64,000 bases of DNA from an uncultured Helicobacteraceae bacterium (GTDB taxonomy: Bacteria; Campylobacterota; Campylobacteria; Campylobacterales; Helicobacteraceae), in assembly GCA_947176375.1 (NCBI GenBank), contig CAMWQM010000007.1, forward strand, positions 1 to 64,000, written 5' to 3'. This document shows, in pieces, positions 55,926-63,841 of this stretch. The translations under genes were made by a program, and so were the position numbers. The notes below the pieces were generated by a model. It did not search any database. It was not told the DNA's origin and was given only the letters and a program-made list of their open reading frames with translations. The stretch's first letter is position 1; each line of letters opens with the position of its first letter.

Positions 55926-57510
55926 TTGCCACTACGCGTGAAAATCTATAAGTTAGCCTCTCAAAGAAATAATTAAACTTTGAAATAATATATATTGGCT
56001 TATTTTCATTTCTCTTTAAAAACATAGCACAAAGGCTTGGCGTAAGACTTAAGGCAACAAGTCCAGAGATTACCACTGAAATTACAATCGTAATGGCAAA
56101 CTGCTTGTAAATCTCCCCACTAAAACCTCCAATAAACGAGACAGGGATAAATACAGCTGAAAGCACCAAAACGATTGCGATAATCGGGGAGGTGATTTCT
56201 CTCATCGATTTAATCGTAGCTTCTTTAGGGTTTAAATGCTCTGAATGCATTATCCTTTCTACATTTTCAATCACAATGATTGCATCATCAACCACGATTC
56301 CAATAGTTAGAATTAGCCCAAATAATGTGAGTAAATTAATACTAAAGCCAAAGATATAAAGCCCTACAAATGTCCCTATGATTGAAACAGGAATAGCAAC
56401 ACAAGGGATAATAGTAGCCCTAAAATTTCCCAAAAATAGATAAATCACAGCGACAACCAAAATTATAGCCTCAATAAAAGTTTTTAAAACCTCTTTCATA
56501 GAAGCTTCTACAAATTCTGTGGGACGAAATGGATTTGAATATTGCATACCATCTGGGAATTTGCTAGATAATTCTTGCATAGCAGATTCCACATTCTTTG
56601 CTGCTTCTAGCATATTTGCCCCGGGCTGCAAAGTGATTCTAATTGGCACAGATGGAATCTCATTATAAAAATTATCTTGCAAATATTCTTGTGCGCCTAG
56701 CTCAACTTTTGCAATATCTTTTAGTCTTAAAGTCGAGCCATCTGCATTTGAAGTGATAATAATATTTTCAAACTCTTCTTTGCTTGTAAATAAGCCCTTT
56801 GTAGTGATATTGTAAGTAAAAAGACTATTTGAAATTGGCTCTGCACCAAACTTCCCAGGAGCAAATTGAGAACTTTGCTCTTCAACTTTAGCAATAACTT
56901 CAAGCGGAGTTAGATTATAGATTGAAAGTTTATCGGGTAAGAGCCAAAGCCTCATAGCATAAGTTTGCAAACTCCATAGCTCCACGCCTATGCCCTTAAT
57001 CCTCTTTAATTCATCTACAATATTCAAAAGTGCATAATTTTCGATATAAATTTTATCGTGATTTGGATTATTTGAATAGATATGATACAACCCGACAACC
57101 GATGTTGTGCCTTTTTGCACATTAATTCCTAGTCTTTGCACTTCACTTGGAAGTTGGGATAGGACAGACTGCACTCTGTTATTGACATTTACAACTGCCA
57201 TATCAGGATTTGCTTCATTACTAAAAAATACACTAATAGTAAAATTCGCTCCACTTGATGGAGATGAGCTTTGAATATAAATCATATCCTCGACTCCATT
57301 AATACTATTTTCTATCACGCTAACCACACTTGTAGAGATAGTCTCTGCACTTGCTCCTGGGTAGCTTCCGCTTACTATCACTTGTGTGGGTGTAACTTTT
57401 GGATACTGCTCTATTGGGAGATTAAATATACACAAAAGCCCTGCAATCACAATAATGATAGAAATCACCGCAGAAAATGCTGGACGATTTATAAAAAACT
57501 TTGAAAACAT
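55822..57510 (-). CDS. RND efflux pump, N-terminal part (frameshifted)
   Basis: This is the first half of an AcrB/CmeB-type inner-membrane pump: the start FINRPAFSAVISIIIVIAGL, the first periplasmic loop (PTQVIVSGSYPGASAETIST), and helix 4 with GIVVDDAIIVIENVERIM, whose paired aspartates carry protons. About residue 528 the frame leaves the family at a G5 run (plus strand C5 at 55909-55913), giving a wrong C-terminal tail. Removing one G restores the frame. AAGGA precedes the ATG, 14 bases after the adaptor tail. Confidence 0.9.
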   Translation of the reverse strand: MFSKFFINRPAFSAVISIIIVIAGLLCIFNLPIEQYPKVTPTQVIVSGSYPGASAETISTSVVSVIENSINGVEDMIYIQSSSPSSGANFTISVFFSNEANPDMAVVNVNNRVQSVLSQLPSEVQRLGINVQKGTTSVVGLYHIYSNNPNHDKIYIENYALLNIVDELKRIKGIGVELWSLQTYAMRLWLLPDKLSIYNLTPLEVIAKVEEQSSQFAPGKFGAEPISNSLFTYNITTKGLFTSKEEFENIIITSNADGSTLRLKDIAKVELGAQEYLQDNFYNEIPSVPIRITLQPGANMLEAAKNVESAMQELSSKFPDGMQYSNPFRPTEFVEASMKEVLKTFIEAIILVVAVIYLFLGNFRATIIPCVAIPVSIIGTFVGLYIFGFSINLLTLFGLILTIGIVVDDAIIVIENVERIMHSEHLNPKEATIKSMREITSPIIAIVLVLSAVFIPVSFIGGFSGEIYKQFAITIVISVVISGLVALSLTPSLCAMFLKRNENKPIYIISKFNYFFERLTYRFSRVVANVIRRGNLVYFDIFCNHFFLLWFVKADSNLTRSK

Positions 57511-57524
57511 AATTTTTCCTTATT

Positions 57525-57843
57525 TTAGGATTTTATAATTGCATTTGAATAGTAAGGTGTATCTTGCATATTTAAAACACTAAATTTAATATCTCTAAAA
57601 GCTGCTATAATAGAATCTACAAAATTTGCTGCAATGCTAGAATCTGCTATGGCATTAGAATCTGTGGAATCCAAATATTTAGATTCTATTTTGACTAAAT
57701 CTTTATTTAAAACTAAATTATATTTGGAATCTAAATTTCTATCTAACCCACTAGTATCTAATCTTAAAGCGTCATTTTTAGAATCTATGGATTCCATTTT
57801 TTCTACTTTCTCCCTAACTTTAACTTTATCATTATTTTTAATC
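57525..57843 (-). pseudogene. Out-of-frame C-terminal tail of the efflux adaptor
   Basis: Read one frame off, the adaptor continues beyond its stop: NKIKNNDKVKVREKVEKM matches the usual end of AcrA-type proteins, followed by a 90-residue Ser/Asp/Leu-rich tail ending at a TAA at 57525. The join requires loss of one A from the A4 run (plus strand TTTT at 57847-57850). The extended frame ends 14 bases before the pump start, which is the expected operon spacing. The tail contains repeated LDS and DSN units encoded by GATTC/GAATC words. Confidence 0.65.
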
Positions 57844-58884
57844 TTATTTTAAGCTATCAATTATTATAATGTTACCTGCTTTTAACCCGCTATTTATTAA
57901 AATCTCATTATTTTCTATACTTTTTCCTAACTCTACTTTTCTCACACTAACACTGCCTTCTTTATTACTATCTATATTCTCTAACACAAAGACAAAACTA
58001 GAATTAGAATCTTGCCCTATCGCACTCTGTGAGATAGAGATAGCATTTTTTACCCAAAAGCCAGATAGATTTAGATATACAAATTGAATTGGAAGTAGCT
58101 TAAAATCATCATTATCTAGCACTGCCCTTGCCCTCAAAGTCATTGTATTTTCATCTAATATGCTATCTATAAAATCTAACTTACCTTTTATAGATTTATC
58201 ATCAGATAGGGTTATGTTGATATTATTAGTATCATTAAAATAACTAAAATCACTAAAAGGTATTGAAAACTCTGCATAAATAGGGCTTAATTGCGTAATT
58301 GTAGTAAGGACACTATTGACATTTTGTCCCACTAAATTCATAGTATCATAATTTCTAATGCCAACTTTGCCGCTAATGCTAGCCACTATATCTGTGTAAC
58401 TCAAATCTAGCAGAGCATTAGCAAGGTTTGCCCTAGCACTTTTTAATTGGGCTTTAGCATTTTCGTAGTTATATTTACTCTCATCATAAATATCAATTGT
58501 AAAAATCCCTTGCTTATAAAGCTTACTAACCCGTTCAAAATCCCTTTTTTGTTTAGTAAAATTTGCCTCTGCATTGCTTAAATCCGCCTTACTCCTATCC
58601 ACTATATTTTGATAATTTGTAGGGTCTATTTTAAAAAGCTTCTCACCCTCCTTTACAATGCTATCCTCCTTAAAAAACTGCTCTATCAAAAGCCCCTCTA
58701 CCCTTGCATAAATATCAACCTTATGGATACTTTTTAATCTAGCTGGATAGCTAAACTCTAAATTTATATCCTTTGGCACAATCTTTAGTGTTCTAACCTC
58801 TAATATATCATCTTTCTTTTCTATCTCTTTATTTTCACAGCCAAACATTAAAACCATAATAATTGCAATAAATATTTTATTCAC
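57844..58884 (-). CDS. RND efflux periplasmic adaptor (membrane fusion lipoprotein)
   Basis: This AcrA/CmeA-type adaptor links an RND pump to an outer-membrane channel. It has a lipoprotein signal (VLMFGC, Cys16), the lipoyl halves VDIYARVEGLLIEQFFKEDS and YTDIVASISGKVGIRN around a coiled-coil hairpin, and the beta-barrel. The GTG at 58884 is chosen because an upstream ATG at 58953 lies within the promoter; GGAG is 12 bases before the GTG. The frame ends early through an apparent one-base shift. No outer-membrane channel gene is present. Confidence 0.88.
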   Translation of the reverse strand: MNKIFIAIIMVLMFGCENKEIEKKDDILEVRTLKIVPKDINLEFSYPARLKSIHKVDIYARVEGLLIEQFFKEDSIVKEGEKLFKIDPTNYQNIVDRSKADLSNAEANFTKQKRDFERVSKLYKQGIFTIDIYDESKYNYENAKAQLKSARANLANALLDLSYTDIVASISGKVGIRNYDTMNLVGQNVNSVLTTITQLSPIYAEFSIPFSDFSYFNDTNNINITLSDDKSIKGKLDFIDSILDENTMTLRARAVLDNDDFKLLPIQFVYLNLSGFWVKNAISISQSAIGQDSNSSFVFVLENIDSNKEGSVSVRKVELGKSIENNEILINSGLKAGNIIIIDSLK

Positions 58885-58922
58885 TACTAATTTTTCTCCA
58901 TCAAAATTTTTAAAAAACTGGA

Positions 58923-58953
58923 ATTTTAAAGCATAACACCAAGTGTCTGTCAA
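58923..58953 (-). promoter_or_regulatory. MerR-type promoter of the RND efflux operon
   Basis: On the minus strand TTGACA (58953-58948) and TAAAAT (58928-58923) flank a 19-base spacer holding ACAC-TTG-GTGT. Layout and dyad match the promoter of the Tat alcohol dehydrogenase at 54259-54289, pointing to one MerR-family regulator, which is not encoded in the window. Confidence 0.72.
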
Positions 58954-59052
58954 GAGGAAATTTAATAAAAATTAATTATTTTTAGAGAATAAATAGAATC
59001 TATCTTTAGTAGGATTAAGGTAGTGCTTGATTGCTAAAATTTATATTTTTAA

Positions 59053-59109
59053 TCGGTTGGAATACCCTCTTTTTGGATTGCTTCCATAGTGGATAGCTGC
59101 TGTTTTTGC
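59053..59109. repeat. Second copy of a 57-bp piece of pgi
   Basis: These 57 bases repeat 59402-59458, inside pgi, in the same orientation with a single mismatch. On the minus strand they encode the same SMEAIQKEG segment. The copy sits 120 bases past the pgi stop in sequence with no open gene, so it is a remnant of a partial tandem duplication. Confidence 0.9.
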
Positions 59110-59229
59110 AAAAGTTAAATTAAGTAGTTTTGATCATAGAAAAAGAATCTAAAAAATATAAAAACTAGATTCTTATTATACCATTCCAAAGCATCTTCGC
59201 AAACTTCATTCTTGATAGAAATATAAAAT

Positions 59230-60507
59230 TTACTTATTTTTCTCTTTAAATTTTGTAACCAATATTTTCTTACCAAGCTCCACACCGGGCTGATCATAAG
59301 CATTAATATCTAACACTTTTCCGGCAGCTGAAGTCAAGAGCTCATAATACATTATTAAACTTCCCACACTCTCCTCATTTAACTCTTTAATTTCTATATA
59401 GTCGGTTGGAACACCCTCTTTTTGGATTGCTTCCATAGTGGATAGCTGCTGTTTTTGTAACAGAGAGGCGAAGCTAGAGCCATTTACAAAATTACTAGAT
59501 TCTAAAAACTTTAAGCTAATATTTGGAATCTTTGGCTTTTCATAACTTTTTTGATGAAGACTTAAAAAAGTAACACTCTTATCCATAACTCCTTGCACAA
59601 TTAGCTGTAAAAATGAGTGCTGGTCAATACTCCCAATTAATGCAATAGGCGTTAGTGCGGTCTTACGCCCAAAGCTATTTAACTTACCTAAACTCTCGCC
59701 CCAAAGCTGCACATACCAAGAATTAAAATCCTTAAAAACACTAGAATATGAAAATAAAATATTAATATGAAATTTATCCCTATTATTCCCTAGAAACAGG
59801 GCTTTTTTTAAGATATGTTCTTCTTTTCTATCAAAAAAATTATTAGATATTTTTCTAGCACCCAGAAGAATCTTATCAACTCTATATCCCAAAATCATAA
59901 GGGGTAAAACCCCTATTGTACTTAAAACCGAAAATCTACCACCAATATTTTTATCAATAGTTAGAGTTTTAATATTTTTAAAATTACCAAAAGATTCTAT
60001 TGGAGATCCCTTATCCGTGATAAAACATAAATGTTTTTTATTAGCTTCATTTTTAAAAATTTTATATTTCTTTAATACATATTTCATCAATGAAAGTGTC
60101 TCTATTGTGCCACCAGACTTTGAAATAACAATAAAAAGAGAATCTGATAATTTAATTTTTTTGAGCGATTTTTCAATCTTTATAGGGTCAGTGTGCTCTA
60201 AAAATTTAAGATTAATATTTTTTCTATATGATAAATGCGATAACATCGTATCAATTGCCTTGAGCCCAAGTGAGCTTCCACCTATGCCTATTATTATTAG
60301 ATTTGAAATATTATTTAGAAATTTTACATTATCTTTAATATAAGAGCTAGATTCTAAAATTGACTTTTTATCATAAGGAAGCTTGTAATAACCGCTAATA
60401 TTGCTATTTCTCTCATCACAAATTGCCCTAAATAGTGCATTTATTGAATCCTTTTTTATATCATAGATTTGTGATGATTTATTAAAATATTCTCTAAATT
60501 TAATCAT
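59230..60507 (-). CDS. pgi: Glucose-6-phosphate isomerase
   Basis: Pgi interconverts glucose-6-phosphate and fructose-6-phosphate. The sugar-phosphate loops IIIGIGGSSLGLKAIDTM near residue 72 and VISKSGGTIETLSLM near 128, and the catalytic Glu region (VQLWGESLGK) are present. At 425 residues it belongs to the shorter bacterial form. It overlaps the gap gene stop by four bases and so is co-transcribed with it. A 57-bp piece is duplicated downstream. Confidence 0.95.
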   Translation of the reverse strand: MIKFREYFNKSSQIYDIKKDSINALFRAICDERNSNISGYYKLPYDKKSILESSSYIKDNVKFLNNISNLIIIGIGGSSLGLKAIDTMLSHLSYRKNINLKFLEHTDPIKIEKSLKKIKLSDSLFIVISKSGGTIETLSLMKYVLKKYKIFKNEANKKHLCFITDKGSPIESFGNFKNIKTLTIDKNIGGRFSVLSTIGVLPLMILGYRVDKILLGARKISNNFFDRKEEHILKKALFLGNNRDKFHINILFSYSSVFKDFNSWYVQLWGESLGKLNSFGRKTALTPIALIGSIDQHSFLQLIVQGVMDKSVTFLSLHQKSYEKPKIPNISLKFLESSNFVNGSSFASLLQKQQLSTMEAIQKEGVPTDYIEIKELNEESVGSLIMYYELLTSAAGKVLDINAYDQPGVELGKKILVTKFKEKNK

Positions 60508-61484
60508 TTTGACACATATAAACTTAAATCTATTAGCCTTGTGCTGTATCCTACTTCATTATCATACCAAGCCAAAATCTTTGCACTAAATTCATCAATT
60601 ACTATCGTTTTATCAGGGATAAAAATTGAGCTGTATTTTGAACCGATAAAATCGCTTGAAACTCGCTTCTCTAAATCATTATAAATAATGCCTTTCATAT
60701 CATTTTGCTCTGCTTTTAAAAAAGCTTCATTTATAGATTCCACGCTCACTTTGTTTCTCAATCTAGCACTTAAATCAACAAGGCTAACATCTGGGGTTGG
60801 AACACGAATAGCCACGCCATTTAATTTGCCATTTAATTCAGGAAAAATCTTGCCAATAGCCTTTGCCGCACCTGTGCTAGTTGGAATCATATTTAGCGCT
60901 GCAGCCCTCGCACGACGAATATCTTTATGTTTTACATCAAGAACATTTTGGTCATTTGTATAGCTGTGAATCGTGCTCATTAAAGCAGATTCCAAACCAA
61001 AAGTGCTATGCAAAACTTTTACAAGCGGAGCAAGGCAGTTTGTGGTGCAAGAAGCATTTGAGACTATCTCTTCACCTTTATAAGAGGTATGATTTACACC
61101 ATAAACATACATATCGACATTATCAGCAGGAGCGGAGATTACTACTTTTTTAATATTATCCCTCAAATGTGCTTTTGCTTTATCAAATGAGTTAAATTTC
61201 CCGGTGCATTCTATCACACAAGTAGCACCATAAGCAGAAAAATCAAGATTATTTGGGTTTCTATCGCTCAAAACTTTGACATTTTTGCTATTGCCTATTG
61301 AGATAGTTTGATTATCAACTTTTTGCACTTCACTACTTCCATGCACAGAATCATATCTTAAAAGATGAACTAAAGTATCAATATCTGCTGTGCTATTTAT
61401 CGCAACAAGCTCTGCATCACTTCTTTGTCCTATAAGTCTTGCTGTGCAAAGCCCAATCCGTCCTGTTCCATTGATTGCTAACAT
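60504..61484 (-). CDS. gap: Glyceraldehyde-3-phosphate dehydrogenase (type I)
   Basis: GAPDH oxidises glyceraldehyde-3-phosphate in glycolysis or runs in reverse for gluconeogenesis. The NAD loop NGTGRIG is at residues 5-11, the catalytic cysteine in SNASCTTNCLAP near 147, the histidine in STIHSYTNDQ, and TSTGAAKAIG binds phosphate. The NGTGRIGLC start is the form found in H. pylori. Length 326 is normal. It forms an operon with pgi. A clearly different paralogue lies upstream at 61816-62955. Confidence 0.95.
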   Translation of the reverse strand: MLAINGTGRIGLCTARLIGQRSDAELVAINSTADIDTLVHLLRYDSVHGSSEVQKVDNQTISIGNSKNVKVLSDRNPNNLDFSAYGATCVIECTGKFNSFDKAKAHLRDNIKKVVISAPADNVDMYVYGVNHTSYKGEEIVSNASCTTNCLAPLVKVLHSTFGLESALMSTIHSYTNDQNVLDVKHKDIRRARAAALNMIPTSTGAAKAIGKIFPELNGKLNGVAIRVPTPDVSLVDLSARLRNKVSVESINEAFLKAEQNDMKGIIYNDLEKRVSSDFIGSKYSSIFIPDKTIVIDEFSAKILAWYDNEVGYSTRLIDLSLYVSK

Positions 61485-61815
61485 AAAATACCTCTCATAA
61501 AAAATTCTAAAATCTTACAAAAATCTAACTTAAAAAACTCTAGCAAAGCACTATAAATATATTAACTCTTAAATTATTAAAAACTTTACTAAGTAACAAT
61601 ATATAACGAAATCTATGATTGAAAATTTATAAACTTATCTAGCTGTTTAAATTTAAGCTTTTTTAAAAATGTTGTTCTAACATACATTTAAAATATATTT
61701 CAAAGTATTTTAATAATACAAGCTAGATTCCACATTAAACGGATTCCACCTAAAAACTTAAAATAATGAAACTTTATTTTTAAAATTCCATTTAATATAT
61801 AAAACTATTATGGAA
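61485..61815. other. AT-rich gap between the two GAPDH genes
   Basis: No gene was seen in 331 bases. An eight-base perfect inverted repeat (AATTCCAT at 61784-61791, ATGGAATT at 61810-61817) spans the stop of the upstream GAPDH gene and is followed on the minus strand by TTTAAAAAT, which may be a weak terminator. The promoter for gap-pgi must lie nearer 61500. Confidence 0.4.
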
Positions 61816-62955
61816 TTAAGCTTTATAAATTAGTTTTGCCATATCTAGAAGTCTGTTTGCATAACCACTTTCATTATCAAACCAAAGGCTAATTCTGCAT
61901 AATTTGCCATTAATTTTAATCAAATCTGTCGGGATTATTGCACTTCTGCTATCTTTGATAAAATCACTTGAAACAAGCATAGATAAATCAAATCCTATAA
62001 TTCTAGGATTAAAATTTAACTCCAAAATCTCATCTTTACTAATTTTATTCTCAAGCATTAAATCAATATTGCTAAATGAAACAATAGAAGTTGGAATCCT
62101 AATAGAATCTCCATAAAATCTCCCTACACTATCGCCAAAAAGTCGCTCGATCATAAAGCCTATTGAACTTTTAGTTGGCAAAATATTTTGCGTAGCATTT
62201 CTGCTTAATCGTAAATCACTCAAATGTGCGTTATCTAATAAAACTTGATCGCTATTAAATGGGTGAATTGTAGTGATATTTCCACCTAGAATCTGGTGCT
62301 TTTGCTTTATGGCAAAAATTATAGGAGCAATTGCATTCGAGCTACAAGAGGCATTTGAGATAATTTTCTCTCCGCTATATTTATCCTCATTCACTCCAAA
62401 GACAAAAATAGGTATATTATCCTTTGGTGGGGCACCCAAAATCACTTTTTTAGCACCATTTTTAATATATGGCATTAAATTTTGTGTATCTAAAAATTTT
62501 CCACTACATTCAAGCACTAAATCCACTTCACCAAAGCTTGTCTCATTAGGATTATTGGCATTGCTAACTATAATCTCATCTATCTCATCACTAAAATTAT
62601 CATTGCTAATAAAAAGCCTATTGTCCCTAAGCTCTACTTTATGGTTAAAAGTCCCAAAAATCGTATCATTTTTTAATAGATAAGAAAGATTGCTAAAATT
62701 AGAAACATCATTTATATGCGTGATTTTTATAATTTTATTTGTAGATTCTTGTTTAGATTCTATAGTTTTAGACTTGATAGATTCAGTGCTATTTATACTA
62801 GATTTAGCAGATTCTATTTTTTTGAAAATATCATTTTTATTGCTAGTTTCCTCAATCTTATTTTGATTTACTGATTTATTATTTTCATATGCTAATCGAA
62901 AAAACGCCCTTCCTATGCGTCCAAAGCCATTTATAGCTACTTTTATTATCTGCAT
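61816..62955 (-). CDS. Divergent GAPDH paralogue with a low-complexity insert
   Basis: The NAD loop INGFGRIGRAFFRLA (8-22) and the catalytic cysteine (SNASCSSNAIAP) and histidine (TTIHPFNSDQ) regions identify a GAPDH-fold enzyme, and SLWFDNESGYANRLLD is the conserved end. It departs from the norm in the phosphate site (LPTKSSIGFMIE in place of TSTGAAKA) and has an extra 45 residues (about 28-73) of Lys/Ser/Glu-rich sequence between the first two strands of the NAD domain. Length is 379 instead of about 330. It may act as an anabolic or erythrose-4-phosphate-type enzyme. It abuts the next leftward gene. Confidence 0.88.
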   Translation of the reverse strand: MQIIKVAINGFGRIGRAFFRLAYENNKSVNQNKIEETSNKNDIFKKIESAKSSINSTESIKSKTIESKQESTNKIIKITHINDVSNFSNLSYLLKNDTIFGTFNHKVELRDNRLFISNDNFSDEIDEIIVSNANNPNETSFGEVDLVLECSGKFLDTQNLMPYIKNGAKKVILGAPPKDNIPIFVFGVNEDKYSGEKIISNASCSSNAIAPIIFAIKQKHQILGGNITTIHPFNSDQVLLDNAHLSDLRLSRNATQNILPTKSSIGFMIERLFGDSVGRFYGDSIRIPTSIVSFSNIDLMLENKISKDEILELNFNPRIIGFDLSMLVSSDFIKDSRSAIIPTDLIKINGKLCRISLWFDNESGYANRLLDMAKLIYKA

Positions 62956-63752
62956 TATTTGGTTGTATAGAATGGTTTTAAAATGATTGTTTCTTGATGA
63001 ATCATATTCTCACCATCTGTTTTATAAATGCTAATTATAGATTTATTTGCTTGTTGCGCCTTCTTGATGATATTTTCATCATCATCTTTTAATCTTGCAA
63101 TCTCCATTTTGCGTATCTTTTGTGCAATTTTTAGCCTTTCTCCCTGCATTGCATTAGTGGAATCTTGTGTATTTGATTGAAAGGTGGAGAGCATAGGTGG
63201 ACGCTTTTTAAATTCAAAATTAACTAAATATTTTGGAATATAAGATTCTAGAATCTCTTTTTTTTCTTTTATGCTTTCATAATAATTTTCAGCCAAAACA
63301 TTCATTTTCTCACTCTTCTCCCAACTAAAACCTTTATTATAAGATTTTATTATATCTTTCCAATTTCCATTTCTAGTCTTATGCCAATACATAAGCTCAT
63401 CAATAGCGACTTTAGAGGCAAATTCATCATCACGAATGAGAAGCTCTCCTATTACATTGCGATTAAATCCTGTATCTTTTAACATTTTATATCTGCGAAT
63501 AACTCCTGGAATCAAAGCGTGATAGATTCCAGCACTAGGGTCTGCAAAATTCATTCTATATTCTCCTGCACAAGATTCGTGCCACGCAATAGCTGCAAGA
63601 GTGTATCCCATATCATATTTTTTACCATAATTATATGCATAAGCAATGATTTCTTTTTGGCTATGTGAAAACTCATTTACACCTACACATTTATTTGTAG
63701 GTGTAGCATACAAAAATACAATAAAAAATAAAAAGAAAGTAATTAATCGCAT
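62955..63752 (-). CDS. Exported lytic-transglycosylase-like protein
   Basis: A signal peptide (MRLITFFLFFIVFLYATP) is followed by a lysozyme-like domain: LAAIAWHESCAGEYRMN with a probable catalytic Glu near residue 59 and a DPSAGIYH motif soon after. Typical SLT motifs GLMQ and AYNAG are altered (AGIYH, SYNKG), so this is a distant subgroup. A Lys/Glu-rich helical C-terminus follows. It would trim peptidoglycan in the periplasm. H. pylori has a comparable gene beside glyS. Confidence 0.75.
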   Translation of the reverse strand: MRLITFFLFFIVFLYATPTNKCVGVNEFSHSQKEIIAYAYNYGKKYDMGYTLAAIAWHESCAGEYRMNFADPSAGIYHALIPGVIRRYKMLKDTGFNRNVIGELLIRDDEFASKVAIDELMYWHKTRNGNWKDIIKSYNKGFSWEKSEKMNVLAENYYESIKEKKEILESYIPKYLVNFEFKKRPPMLSTFQSNTQDSTNAMQGERLKIAQKIRKMEIARLKDDDENIIKKAQQANKSIISIYKTDGENMIHQETIILKPFYTTK

Positions 63753-63841
63753 ATAAAAAAACCTTCGAATTTTGCTAAAATTTTACTCTATTTTTTATAA
63801 TAAAGCATTAAAAACTATTCCAATTTATAAGGAAAATCATT

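Noticed and set aside
58885-58953. Longer efflux adaptor starting at ATG 58953
   Set aside because: That ATG lies within the TTGACA and spacer of the proposed promoter, upstream of any transcript, and the added residues precede the lipoprotein signal.
59115-59303. Open frame of 62 codons overlapping the 3' end of pgi
   Set aside because: It overlaps pgi in another frame, has no ribosome-binding site and no recognisable sequence.
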